In this document: piece by piece, positions 50,545 through 62,524 of the stretch
Position numbering within the stretch: position 1 is the first letter of the stretch
Layout: every line of letters begins with the position of its first letter
Assembly: GCF_029168945.1 (NCBI RefSeq)
Contig: NC_083605.1
Location: 5,587,280 to 5,651,279 of the forward strand
From: Cannabis sativa
Taxonomy: Eukaryota; Streptophyta; Magnoliopsida; Rosales; Cannabaceae
DNA length: 64,000 nucleotides
Direction of reading: 5' to 3'
Translations under genes and position numbers: made by a program
Notes under the pieces: model-generated
Databases searched by the model: none
What the model was told of the DNA's origin: nothing
Seen by the model: only the letters and a program-made list of their open reading frames with translations

Positions 50545-52111
50545 TCTCTTACTCGTTGTAGATCGATCTGCACTTTGAAGTAATGGTTGTGAGATATCAG
50601 GTGTTCTTTCTCGGTGTATTGATGCTAGGAATGATTCTTGAACTTCAAAGGGATTGGTAGAGCTTTGACTCAGTCAGAGAGTGTGAGCATCGCTCTCTGT
50701 CAAGTTTGAATTTAAAAAACTTTGGAGTATTCCTTTCACTAGGGTTGCTATAGGTTGTCGAACTCTATCCTGTTGACACCATGGATGGTGGTTTGTGTCC
50801 TAGTTAGAACTTCTATTACCCGATCAGGGTTACCTCTAGAAGCTCCCACTTCCACCAACTATTTTTTGGTTAGAGTGTCACGCAGGTCCTTTATTCTTCC
50901 AAGTCGATCATGTACTCCAGTCGACTTAGGTCTTGTTGTTGTCTCCTGACCACGGGGTCGTGAAGGAAACACTGGTCATATTTTCAAAATGAACTCCAAA
51001 TTGTCTTGGGATGATGCACTGTGGGAGCGGTCATTCAGAGCATTATAGTGGCTACTTCCCTCAAATTAGTCTTCAACTAGATCACAAGTACGGAGAGAAT
51101 TGCATTGGTTGCTCAAGTTTAACTCCTCTCCATGTCCTCGAGGGAAGTACTCATATTGTTGGCCATCGGGCCATAGGCAAAGTAACGACACAACTCACCT
51201 CTTTCATCTCGGAAATACTTCCCAGTATGAAGTGGCTCATTGGTCCTTACTCGTTGGGTCTTACAGCCTCTACTTTCAAAGTAGCATCTTCGATTTTCTC
51301 ATTCAGCATGAGTAGCAGGTCCCTTTACCATTGCAGGGTGTCAAGGCCTGGTGTCATTAGAGTGATGTAGAGAACATGGTGAAGTAGTTTTGTTGGTTCT
51401 CTCAGTTGTCCGTGGTTTTTTGACATCAAGCGGAGGGTCCATTGGTTGGCGCCCTTGAGCTTAAGCCCTTTCGGACTCTTGCCCAAGGTTTTCTTTCCTC
51501 TGAGGAGTCTCAGCACCTGTTGTTTGTTTAGTACTTCCACGGTTACGAGGTGTGGTAGTAGTGTTTTATGCAATAAGGGTTTCCCCTTGAGGACTTGTTC
51601 CAACGTGGCTAGTTGGCCGACAGGGAACCTCTCTTACCAACTTGAAAAGACCCCTGTGGGGGGTAGTCCTGCGACCAAAGTGATAGGCTTCTTTGATCCG
51701 TTGAGACATGTTAGCTCTCTACTATTTCTACCCTAACTCGTTGTCTCTCGATGTTCAATCAGTTCTCCACGAACCAGTTTTGAAAATGCTCGTGTTGCTT
51801 GTTGAAAGAGTCTCGTAGTTGTTCTTTTAGGTCAGCCACAATTTGGCTAAGCTATTCAACTCGAGGATTGGCCTCCTCGGGGTCTTCTAGTTCCACACGT
51901 GGTTCCCGAGGAGGAATCTACTCGGTGGTGTCAGCACCAATAGCAGTTGGTGGCCTTGGGGATGAGTTATGGAGCTGTTTATGAGGCCTCCACCTAGAAC
52001 TTGAGATGCCGATGTAGTCCCATCACCAGCTTCAATGACTGGCGTGCCCCTAGTCTGCTAGCCAGTTGTTATGGATCTTCTTTCAATACTTGAGGAGTGT
52101 GTTGCAACCAT
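50545..52111 (-). pseudogene. Tat-type Ty3 gag remains
   Basis: Minus strand from an ATG at 52109-52111 (MVATHSSS). Broken frames include GKYFRDERGELCRYFAYGP and LEYMIDLEE, a pattern I associate with Gag of the Tat (Retand/Ogre-like) branch. It lies directly downstream of a 5' LTR and leader (TTGGTGCTTTCATTGAGAGC at 52139-52158), as expected. Numerous stops. Truncated at about 50545 where Copia gag begins. Confidence 0.65.
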
Positions 52112-52159
52112 CTTGTTAGTGATTTCCTTGAGTTGTGGCTCTCAATGAAAGCACCAAAT

Positions 52160-54357
52160 TGTTAACGCAAAAATTTGGACAAAGATCTCTGAGCCACACC
52201 TGTTTGCTAGATTGGCAAGAATGAATTATAAGTTAAGTATATATATGAGAGATAGAAGGAATCTAGAATAGTTCACTCCCTGTATCGCGACAGTAATAGA
52301 GCTACGTCTACTTCGAGTTTTATTTCTCACGAGATTGATTATAAAAAACTAAGTCTCGATACTCTAATTTCTAGAGAGAGAAACTAAAGAGAAATGCTCT
52401 AACCTTATGGCTACTTTTTTGAACTTAAAAAAATGAACTTGTGGAATTCTTCTTTATAGGGAAAGGAGGTCCTATTAAATTGTAATAAAATAATCTAAAA
52501 AATATGAAAAAAAAAATATATTTAGGCTATTTTTGACCAAAGATAATGATATAATTATGATTTGAAGATTGATCGCCAATTTTTGGATCTTGAGTCGCGT
52601 CTGTGGGACTCACTTCAGGTAAGCTATAACTTAAATTTGCAACTAACTTGGGAGTGAAATTTGTAGTCGATAACTTCAAAATTGTGATTGAAGTGTGACA
52701 CATGACTTGGTAGAGCATTGTAATAGCTTCAGAATGCAAATTGAATTAGCATCAATCAGATCAATATTGAGTGAGTTATGACCATTTTATTAAAGGCTAT
52801 TTGGGCCTAGCGCCCAGGTTGACATGTGATGTCAACTTGGATGCTGGGCGAGTGGGAAAATACACCCGATGATGTATTTTTTATGCCTAAGTGATATTTT
52901 GACATCACTTAGTCTAAGTCTGTATTCTGGCAAAGCTGGTCACTAGTTCTCAGAGATATTGTTGTTCTGCAGAAATGGGACACTCGAAACTACCCGGTTT
53001 CAAAGTAAATCACCTTGTCAGAAAAGTGAAAATATGAAGTTGTAAATTTTACTCTTCTTACTTTATGGCCCTCAGTTATTATGAAAAACTAGAAGAATGG
53101 TCAAGACAGAATCAAAATCGAATAAGTAAAACCCAGCGCACCAGGCCATATGTCAACTTGGGTGCTGGGTGCTATTTTGGAGCTTTCGAGATGTCATTTT
53201 GATACTTCGAAGGTTTTGAAACTTGAGGATAAGGTCTACTACCTATTTTTGACCATTTCAGGGAGAATGCTCGGTGCTGAATTGGCATTTGAATGATCAA
53301 AACCAACATACCAAGTTCATTGTCAACTTTAGTGCTGGGCTCAACACCAAGTCAACCTAGGCACTGAGCTCAGTTTTGAGGCCCTTAGAATTGTACTTTT
53401 CCCCCGAGCTTACTTGTGTCTTCATTATTTATGATGAAGGAAAAAAAATACCCCGAACACTTTTTCAATAAACTGATAAGAAATAACCCATATTAACAAT
53501 ATGTCAACCTAGGCGCTAGGCCTAGTCTCAAGTGTCAACCTGGGCGCTGGGTCAAGTTTCAGGCCAACTTGAAGTTGTATTTGGTCTCCAGAAATAGTTG
53601 ACTCTTTATCTGTGATGAAAACAGAGAATATTCTCAGAAGAATTTTAAGAAAAACTCATCAGAATTGGCCCAAGTTGACAAAATGTCAACCTGGCGCTAC
53701 ACCAGTACTAGGTGTCAATGTGGGTGATGGTCACTTGTTCTGACACATAGGTTGGGCCTTTTCTTCCCTGAAAGTACTTGTTTCCCCATTTTTGATGAAT
53801 AAGAGAAGATGCACGAGTTGAATTTTGATCCAATGCTTGGAAGTGGCCTAGGTTGACAAATTGTCAACTTGGGCATTGGGTGCCCAGGCACCAGGTGCTC
53901 AAAAATAAAAGTTCTCTGAAATTGATTTTGATTACTCAAATTTGTTTGTGGTATGTCTAGTTCATGTCCTAATGCAAACTTTGGCCTATTTGCACTAAGA
54001 CGGTCTCAGAAACTGAAACCCTAGTTAGGGTTGTCAACTTGGGTGCTGGGTGAAACCCTAGGTGCCCAGGTTGATTTTCGAGGTGCTAATTCGTGTATTT
54101 TTAGCTCTCGGGACCTACTCTTTGTTGCTTCATGTCTTCATGGTACAAAATACTAAAAGATAGGCAATTGGAAACAACTTATTGGAATCTGAACACCCAT
54201 TCAAGAGTTCCCAAAGTCAACTTAGGCGCAGGGACCGGTCGACGGCTATGACTCTGCTCAACTCCGAGATGTTATCTTTCCTATCATGTGTCAAACATTG
54301 ATGTCCACGTCACCAGGAAAAGTTTTTGGGTTAACGATATAGTATAGAGTTACAAGT
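52160..54357 (-). mobile_element. Tat-type Ty3 5' LTR, interrupted by the Angela element
   Basis: On the plus strand it begins TGTTAACGCAAAAATTTGG at 52160; on the minus strand that is the LTR end, followed by the leader and gag. At least 2.2 kb is present before the Copia insertion at 54358. The other end would lie to the right of the Copia element, outside the window. The right two thirds are filled by the repeated phrase described next. Confidence 0.65.
52800..54245. repeat. Degenerate tandem array with the phrase GTCAACCTGGGCGCTGGG
   Basis: At least ten variants of GTCAAC(C/T)TGGG(C/T)GCTGGG, in both orientations, occur at about 180-240 bp spacing. Between them are weaker shared blocks (TTTTTGATGAA, CTCAGAA, GAAGTTGTA). 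It is a long-unit tandem array inside the LTR. Confidence 0.75.
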
Positions 54358-56239
54358 TGTTGGAAGTTATTTTACCAGGAACTTAGATCTACTCACAAGT
54401 ATGTTGATTTAACAACCTAAATATGAACTTCTAAAACGATAGAAAATTAAACACATAAGAGTATCAGAAATCTTACATTGGGTGCAGCGGAATATATGTC
54501 TCCTCCCACTCAGATCTCTAACCCTTGATTCCTTTCTGTAGCAGAGTATAATCAAGATCTGAGCCCGATAGTCCTTCTTTGTTGTTTCTGAATTCTACAC
54601 AGCCTTCCTCACTATGATTGAGGTATTACTTGATGTGTGTGGGCACTACTCTAGCACTTATAGATTTCGAAACAGTGAAGGAATAGAGAGAGAGAGGGTG
54701 GCGGCTCAGAGAGAATTTTCAGAGAGAAAATTCTGTCAGAATAATGTTGTGTATCAGTTGTGTTGAAATCTGAAGCCTTTGCCTTCTATTTATAGAAGAC
54801 CACCCAGGGCTATGATTGAATTAATTGACATTTAATATTGAAAAAATCAAAGGGAAAAGGGAACTTAAGTGGCCGGCCTAGGCTTTGTGGAAACAAGGCT
54901 TGCCACTTTTCCAACTTTTCTTTTCCTACACTGATAGTTTCCTGTTTTGTCAAAAACTGCCAATTCCTTTGTTCAACCACATAAATGTCAAATCTAATTA
55001 TTTAATAATTAAAATTAATTATCAAATAATATATTGTCATTTATTTTATTAATAATGAAACTAATTAAAGTTTCCTAATTAATAAATATGCCCTTCAAAA
55101 TCTCTATTTACTGTTTTGCCCTTAATAAGTGATAAATTCTCAAATAGACACAGTCTATCTTGAGAATTTTAATTGATTAATTAAAATCAATTAAATGAGT
55201 CTTACAAGTAATATTATCTCAACTAGTGGGGGGACCATGGGTCTATATATCCGAGCTTCCAATAAGCAGATCTAGAATTTACTACTTAAATTCACTGACT
55301 TATTAATTCTTCGTTGAATCCACACATAGAACTCAGAATTGCACTCTCAGTATATAGAATGCTCTATATGTTCCAACATATAGACACATCATTATAGTTA
55401 TCCATTGTTATAATCCTAATGTGATCAATGATCCTCTATATGGATGATTTACACTGTAAAGGGACTAAATTACCGTAACACCCTACAATGTATTTTATCC
55501 TTAAAACACTTAACCCTGTATAAATGATATTTCAACTAAGTGAAATGAGTACTCAATCATTTACCTCGTTTGTTTAAGCTCGAAGGAAATCACCCTTTGC
55601 TTACTATTCGCCAGATAGAAGCTATAGATTCTATATTTATGTTAGCGCTCCCACTCAATCGCACTACCGTGTTCCCAAAATGTATGTATTGCCCTGACCA
55701 AAAATTAGGCTTAACTAACAAATCAAAGAACACGAATAACACTCTTGAAATTGAGCCTAACCATATCAGGATTTCGATCATGTGATCTAGCATCAACTTA
55801 TGATATTGAATTGAATAGATATTTACGGTAAGTTTCAAAAATCTATTTCAAAGTTCAATATCGGTCCATTCCAATGCATACTCCATGCATCCAACCTGAG
55901 CTTTACTTTAACCTATGTTCTGGAAAGAACATAATATTTCTCCAAATGCAAGTAAACTCTGTTGTAGATTGTCATATCAGTAAAACCCAGTGTTCTGATA
56001 AATCTAGGAATACTTTATTCACATAGTCATGTTTACTTTCCACTGTGTTGACAACACAATAAACATGACCAAGTATGTAAAAAGGGGTTTGGATTAATTT
56101 ATAAATCAAATAGACAAACAATTGATTAAGTGAACCAAAACATACATAAATGAATGAAAAATACTTTTGTTACTTTATTGATATTGAATAATCTGGATTA
56201 CATTGAAATAGAGTTTTATTTAGGGCATAAAACCCAACA
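54358..56239 (-). mobile_element. 3' LTR of the Angela-like element
   Basis: 1882 bp, TGTTGGAAGTT to AAACCCAACA on the plus strand. It is the full-length reference for the three solo LTRs in the window. Confidence 0.93.
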
Positions 56240-56254
56240 AACTCCCACTTGCAC
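56240..56254 (-). promoter_or_regulatory. Polypurine tract of the Angela-like element
   Basis: Minus strand GTGCAAGTGGGAGTT, directly before the 3' LTR. Confidence 0.75.
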
Positions 56255-56268
56255 TAATATAAAACAAA

Positions 56269-59200
56269 TCAGTACATTTCAATTAATCCTAAATTCTGAC
56301 GGTGCTTTTCGAATGTAGTTACTGCCAAGACTTTGGTGAATGGATCAGCTAAGTTATCCTGCGTATCCACTTTCTCCACCAGTACATCCCCTCTTGCCAC
56401 ATATTCTCTGATAATATGATACTTTCTTTCTATATGCTTACTTCTCTTGTGGCTCCGAGGTTCCTTACTGTTGGCTATAGCTCCTTTGTTATCACAAAGC
56501 AGGACTAGAGGCTTTTCCATTCCAGGAACTACACCAAGACTGGTGAAGAACTTCCTAAGCCAGACAACCTCTTTACCTGCTTCAGCCATAGCTATGTATT
56601 CTGCCTCCATGGTAGAATACGAAATCGCAGTTTGTTTAGCACTTTTCCAAACCACTGCTCCACCCCCAAGAGTAAACACCATCCCAGATGTAGATTTCCT
56701 GTCTTCAAGACATCCCTGGAAATCTGAGTCTGTATAGCCTAAGGGATTTAAAGCACCACCCTTGTAGACTAATACATAATCTCTTGTACTCTTTAAGTAT
56801 TTCAAAATATACTTAACAGCATTCCAATGTACCCGTCCTGGATTTGACTGATACCTGCTCACGATTCCAACTGCATAGCAGATGTCAGGTCTAGTGCATA
56901 GCATAGCATACATTAGACTTCCAACTGCAGAAGCATAAGGAATTTTTGCCATGTCTTCTATCTCTTGAGGATCAGTAGGACACTGTTCCTTAGATAGACG
57001 GATACCATGTCTAGAGGGCATATTTGCCCCATTGGTATTGGTCATGGAAAATCTCTCTAGAACTTTGTCAATGTAAGTTGTTTGAGAGAGAGCAAGGGAT
57101 CTGTTCTTCCGGTTTCTAACAATCTGAATACCGAGAACATAGGCTGCCTCACCCAAGTCTTTCATGTCGAATTGAGTGTCAAGCCATTCCTTGATGTGAG
57201 TCATTTTCTTGACATTGTTGCCAATGATCAAAATGTCATCAACATAAAGGACTAGGAATACTACTACTTGGTTTTCCTTGAGTTGGTAAACACAAGGTTC
57301 ATCTTCATTCTGATGAAAGCCGTAGGTTTTGATGATCTCACCAAACCTTTTATTCCATGAGCGAGAAGCTTGCTTAAGTCCATATATGGACCTATTTAAT
57401 TTGCAAACTTTATTCTCCTGCCCAGGAAGAACATAACCTTCTGGTTGCTCCATATAGATGGTTTCTTCAAGAAGCCCATTAAGAAAGGCTGTCTTGACAT
57501 CCATTTGCCAAATTTCATAATCTAAAGCGGCAGCTATGGAGAGAAGAATTCGGACGGATTTGAGCATGGCAATCGGACTAAAAGTTTCCTCATAGTCCAC
57601 ACCTTCTCTTTGGGTATAACCCTTGGCGACCAGTCTAGCTTTGAAAGTTTCGACTTCGCCTCCAGCACCTCTTATCTTCTTATAGACCCATTTACATCCA
57701 ATTGGACGAAAATCATCAGGTGGTTCTACATATTCCCAGACTTTGTTCTTTTTCATGGAATCCATTTCTGAATCCATGTCGGCTGACCATCGCTTCCGTT
57801 GCGGACTTGCCATTGCCTGTTTATAGGTTAATGGGTCGTCATCAATACCGTCACCAACGACCATATTGATTTCACCATCCAAGCCATAACGAGATGGTTT
57901 TGTAGAAACCCTCCCACTACGACGAGGAGCGGTGACCTTCTGAACAAGAGCTTTGGTAGTAGTTTTCTCAGTTGCTACAACTGAGGGAGTGGGATGTTCC
58001 TCTTCTTGAGTAGAAGAGGATGGTACATTTGAAGGAACAGTATCTGTGAGCATTTCCTCTAATACAATTTCGCTTTTCGGTTTGTTGTCTTTCATATAGT
58101 TATCTTCAAGGAAAGTAGCATTTGTAGAAACAAACACTTTGTTATCCTTGTGACTATAGAATAGTCCACCCCTAGAGTCTTTAGAATTTCTGACAAACAT
58201 GCAAACTTCAGTTCGCGATTCGAGTTTGCCTTCTTTCTTTCTCAAGACGTGAGCAGGGCACCCCCAAATCCTATAATGGCGTAAACTAGGTGTACGACCA
58301 TTCCATAGTTCGACGGGTGTCTTAGGGACTGCTTTAGATGGTACAACATTTAAAATGTCGTTTTCCATTTGAATAGCATATCCCCAGAAGGACGTAGACA
58401 GAGTTGAATAACTCAGCATAGACCTAACCATTTCCAAGAGAGTGCGATTTCTTCTTTCTGCAACTCCATTCTGCTGTGGAGTGCTTGGGGCAGTATATTG
58501 GGATTCAATTCCAAGTTCAGTTAAATGATCTTTGAACTGCATATCCATATATTCTCCACCCCTATCAGTTCGCAAGATCTTTAATGTTTTACCTAATTGG
58601 TTTTGAGCCAAAGCATGAAATTCCTGAAACTTTTCAAACGTTTCAGATTTCTTTTGCATTAGGTAAAGAAAACTATATCTAGAGAAATCGTCAATGAAAG
58701 TGACGAAATACTCATAACCTCCTCTGGATTTTACATTCAGCGGTCCGCAAACATCTGAATGCACTAACCCTAGGGTTGTTTGGCACGCTCTCCCTTCGCA
58801 GAGAAAGAACGTTTGGTCATTTTTCCTTCTAGGCAAGACTCGCAAACTGGCAGTTCTCCTAAGACGACATTTTTCAATGGACCGTCTTTGGTTAGCCTAT
58901 TGAGTCTATCAAAGCCTATATGACCTAAACGTAAATGCCATAGATAAGTTTGATCATCATTATCAATCTCTTTTCTCTTAAGGCTTCTAGGTTTAGCTAC
59001 ATTGAAAAGTTCAGTATTTAGTGAGATTTGAGTATCAGGTCTTAAAACATAAAGCCCTTGTTCCATGTTTGCAACACATATATGAAATCCATTACGAGAA
59101 ATTGAACAATTTGAACTCGAAAAATTCAATATATAAAATTGTGTTTGTAAACATGAAACGCTAATCAAGTTTCTACTAAAATTAGGAATATATAAAACAT

Positions 59201-59981
59201 TCTCTAAAAGTAAAAACTTCTTAGAATTAAACTTGATTCGGGCTGTTCCTCTTGCTTTAACTGATACCAACTCGTCATTTCCAACTTTAAGCTTTAACTC
59301 ATCTGGGTGAAGATTCTCCCAAGTTTCAAGCAGCTGCAATGAAGAACATACATGGTTAGTAGATCCAGAATCAACAATCCAGGTGGATTTGTCGTTCTCT
59401 AAAACACATGATTCAAATACAAAAGCATCACCTTCGTTTGAATTGTCTAGAAGCCTGGGACATTGTTCTTCTTTATGTCCCTTTCCATTACAATTCGCAC
59501 ATAGAACATGATGTCTGATAATTGTACTTGAAGAAGCAGCTTTGTTAGAGCCATCATGCTTAATCTCCCTCCTCTGATTAAAGTTTGCAATACCAGGAGG
59601 TCCCATTGCAATCAGATTCCGCTCATGGGCCCTTAACTCAGTCTCGAGTTTGTCCATGTCAGAGGAGTGAGGATTGTTCAATAAGTAATATAGAACAAAA
59701 CTATCATACTCATGAGGAAGATTATTAAGTATGAGTCTTACCCATTATTCCCTTGATAAATCAATTCCTAGTAGATTTGCCTTTTGGAATTTCAGATTCA
59801 TCAACAATAGGTGCGAGTTAATGCAACTACCAGGATGCATTTTCACACTATTGAGTTCTTTTGCAAAGATACTAACTAAGAGTGGATCGGGATGAGGGTT
59901 ATTCATATTGGCACTATAACATATCAATAAACAGAAGTAAGGTTTTGGTTCTATAAATTCATACACAGGTTCAGAAAACAA
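56269..59981 (-). pseudogene. Copia gag-pol polyprotein with one frameshift and one gag stop
   Basis: Minus strand. The end of Gag (59981-59682) has an in-frame TAA at 59745-59747. It is followed by a zinc knuckle (CANCNGKGHKEEQCP), protease (WIVDSGSTNHVCSS), the GAG-pre-integrase finger (LWHLRLGHIGFDRL, CESCLEGK), integrase (HSDVCGPL, TDRGGEY, QQNGVAERRNR), RT (KARLVAKGYTQREGVDYEET, MDVKTAFLNG, YVDD) and RNase H (GYTDSDFQGC, STMEAEY, HIERKYH, ADPFTK). A one-base loss at about 58770-58776, in a CCCTAGGG context, shifts the frame between pre-integrase and integrase core. From there to the stop at 56269 the frame is open for 2.5 kb with all catalytic residues visible. The N-terminal part of Gag is not recognisable. 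This copy needs help in trans but is only lightly damaged. Confidence 0.92.
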
Positions 59982-60054
59982 ATAATCACATATGTTATAA
60001 AAATACTAAATCTAACATAGTTTATTTTCCAAGGTTTCCAACGAATTGATACAG

Positions 60055-60189
60055 TGTCCCGTTTAGGCGAGAGTCAAAGCATCATCCATTGAATAGAGTT
60101 GTCAATTCATCTAAAATTTCAAACATTCTAGCAACCTTTTATTCGATCAAGATTGGAATTCAGCGTTGTCCCGTTTAGGCGAGAGTCAA
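60055..60189 (-). repeat. 23-bp direct repeat pair in the leader
   Basis: Identical 23-mers at 60055-60077 and 60167-60189, 112 bp apart, each followed by AGGCA- or AAGCA-like sequence. Confidence 0.9.
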
Positions 60190-60250
60190 GGCAATTCTAT
60201 CTTATGAGCTTCTACCATTGTTTTGCACTCTTGTAAGTCTTATACAGTCG

Positions 60251-60355
60251 CCACCATTAGGGTGGTCATAAACCATATAAAAAACTTATAAGAATACTTA
60301 TCTTTCGAGATTAAACGACGCTAACTTGCTAATGAACGTTCCTCCATTAGGGAGG
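60251..60355 (-). promoter_or_regulatory. Two hairpins with compensatory stem change
   Basis: CCACC-ATTAG-GGTGG (60251-60265) and CCTCC-ATTAG-GGAGG (60341-60355). The middle stem pair switches from A-T to T-A while the loop stays identical, as expected if the stem matters. Confidence 0.6.
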
Positions 60356-62505
60356 ATTACTCACTAAAACAATAGCTATGTAAAACCAACAATGGAGATC
60401 GAATTTCTCTTGATTAAAGCTCATTATTAAAAAAAAATATGTATTTTGTTTAATCATTTATATTCCATATCTCAATAATGAAATATTACAAATTAAAGTA
60501 AAAACTTTAATTAAATTTCAAAAAATAGAATAATTTTGAAAAATATCTTATTTAAGTTGTTTAGAAAAATTTAAATACCCAACTTAAATATTCTTCAATC
60601 AATGACTTAATTAAATATCACCAATTAAGTAGTAACCACTTAATTTAGAAGATATTCCATTTTAAGTTCCCATATTTATAAAATATCAACTTAAAAAAAA
60701 TATCTAAAGAATCTTAATAACCAATTCCTAAAATTCTTCAACTTAATTTATAATAGGAAATTCAAAAATATTCAAATCTAAGTTGATTTGATAGATTTAA
60801 CTAAATCTCAACTTAAATAGGAATATTTAATGAAATCATAAAATTAAGATTCAGAAAGAATTTATATGGTTATAATTCCATATTTAATTAAACACAAGAA
60901 AAATACATATAGTTTTCCAGAATATAACTATTCAAACTATGTTTTTCTTAAATTAATTTCAAGGAAGAATGAAATTAATTATGTTGCTAATCAATTTTTA
61001 TTAGGTCAAACTAATATAATTAACCTAGCACAGTTATCCAAATCAGGCAAATGGGCCTTCACAATTGGGGTTGTTCATGTGAGGGGGGGCTGGGTCCAGT
61101 ATGTCGTACCCACTTCTAAGGCTCCCAACTCTCACACAAGGCCCAAAAGAGAGGAATTTAACCTTAAAATGAACAACTGTTATTAATTGAATAGGCTCAC
61201 TACTAAATGAGCCTAAATAAAATCTATCAGTTATGATATTTTATTTAGCAACAACAACCTATATGTATCTATGACAGAAATTAAACATATAGGCTCACAC
61301 AGGCATACACATTTGGATGGATCCTATCATGTTACTAGGTCATACACAGATGAAAGAAGTTTGTAAAAATTACCTGTTACAAATTATTTACTTGATCTAT
61401 CATCAATTGAACCATTGGTTAAAATTAGATCATAGGATCTATTATCAAGTTAACCAAGGCAATTTAGATCAAGCAATAATAGGTTTTAGAAAACTTACAA
61501 ACAATCTAAAACACATACTCCTGCAACAAGGTTAGATTTGGATAGTTGGATGTAGGATTTATTTAATTTTAAACATGTATTTCGAAAAATTAAAATTAAA
61601 ATTAAACCTACCATTTTGAAAAATTAGGTTTTGGGTAACCTAAATGTCATTTCAAAATTAAATTGCTAACTTTCCTTTTAAATTTCATGGTATTTAATAA
61701 ATTAAATAATAAAATAGAAAATGGTAAATACATACCCTTTTCTTGTTTTACAATTTAATTTAATTAAAAATAACAAAATTTAAAAGTTAACAAAAATACC
61801 TTATTTCCTCTTTTAAAATTATCATGATTATTTTGATCTTATTCTAATTAAGGTCAAGTTACCACAAAAAAATTAATATCTGACCTTAAAAAAAATAAAT
61901 AATCAAATTTTAAAGGAAATAAGAAAAGAGGTAAGCAAAACTTGATTTTTCCTATTTTCAAAATCAAATTACACTAATATCTAAAATTAATTTTAAAAAA
62001 TAAAATTAATTTATTTCTGATAATTAGATTTGAAATTTGAAAAACAAAATCAACATACAAAACTACACAAAAAATCGGAATTTAATTCCATGAAATAGCA
62101 TGAAAAATCGAAAAAAATTGAAAAATGATGAACTATACGGATGGCATGCCATGCATGCTCATCTGCACGCGTATCTGGGGTGCACGCCGAGGAATCACGG
62201 TGCAGGAAGGCTGCTTGCAGCCATTCCGCGCGCGTGATGTGGGTGCTCATCACCCCGATTTTTCCAATTTTCAAAAATTCATAACTAATTCAAATTAAAT
62301 CGAAATCGAGTTCTGTAAAAAAGTAAATTGCTTAGAATTTTCAAAACTATCCAACAAAAATAATTACAGAGACAGAAAAATAACTATTTTTCCCAGAATT
62401 CACAAACAACAATCAAACATCAATATGACACACAAAGCAACATGATACCATCCAAAACACAAGCAAATCGTTTTAAGTCCAAATTTCTTGCAAGCAAATC
62501 AATTA

Positions 62506-62522
62506 CCATGGCTCTGGTGCCA
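62506..62522 (-). promoter_or_regulatory. Primer-binding site of the Angela-like element
   Basis: Minus strand TGGCACCAGAGCCATGG, two bases after the 5' LTR end. It resembles the initiator-Met tRNA site TGGTATCAGAGC with two changes. Confidence 0.8.
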
Positions 62523-62524
62523 GT

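Larger units (their letters stand above)
59982..62505 (-). other. Long leader of the Angela-like element, with structured blocks
   Basis: About 2.5 kb between the LTR and the recognisable gag, mostly AT-rich. Features: a 23-bp direct repeat (60055-60077 and 60167-60189, core TGTCCCGTTTAGGCGAG), two 15-base hairpins with the same loop (60251-60265, 60341-60355), and a GC-rich island at about 62136-62260. A Gag N-terminus would be expected here but I cannot find one. RNA packaging or dimerisation signals are plausible but unproven. Confidence 0.6.

Noticed and set aside
51011..51984. Plus-strand ORFs of 61-119 codons
   Set aside because: They are shadows of the minus-strand Tat gag, which gives recognisable protein text.
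55570..55838. Overlapping ORFs on both strands, recurring at 63755-63961 and 17879-18171
   Set aside because: They repeat at the same place in each Angela LTR and encode no recognisable domain.
60866..61186. 106-codon plus-strand ORF in the Copia leader
   Set aside because: No recognisable domain, opposite to the element's transcription, within AT-rich leader sequence.
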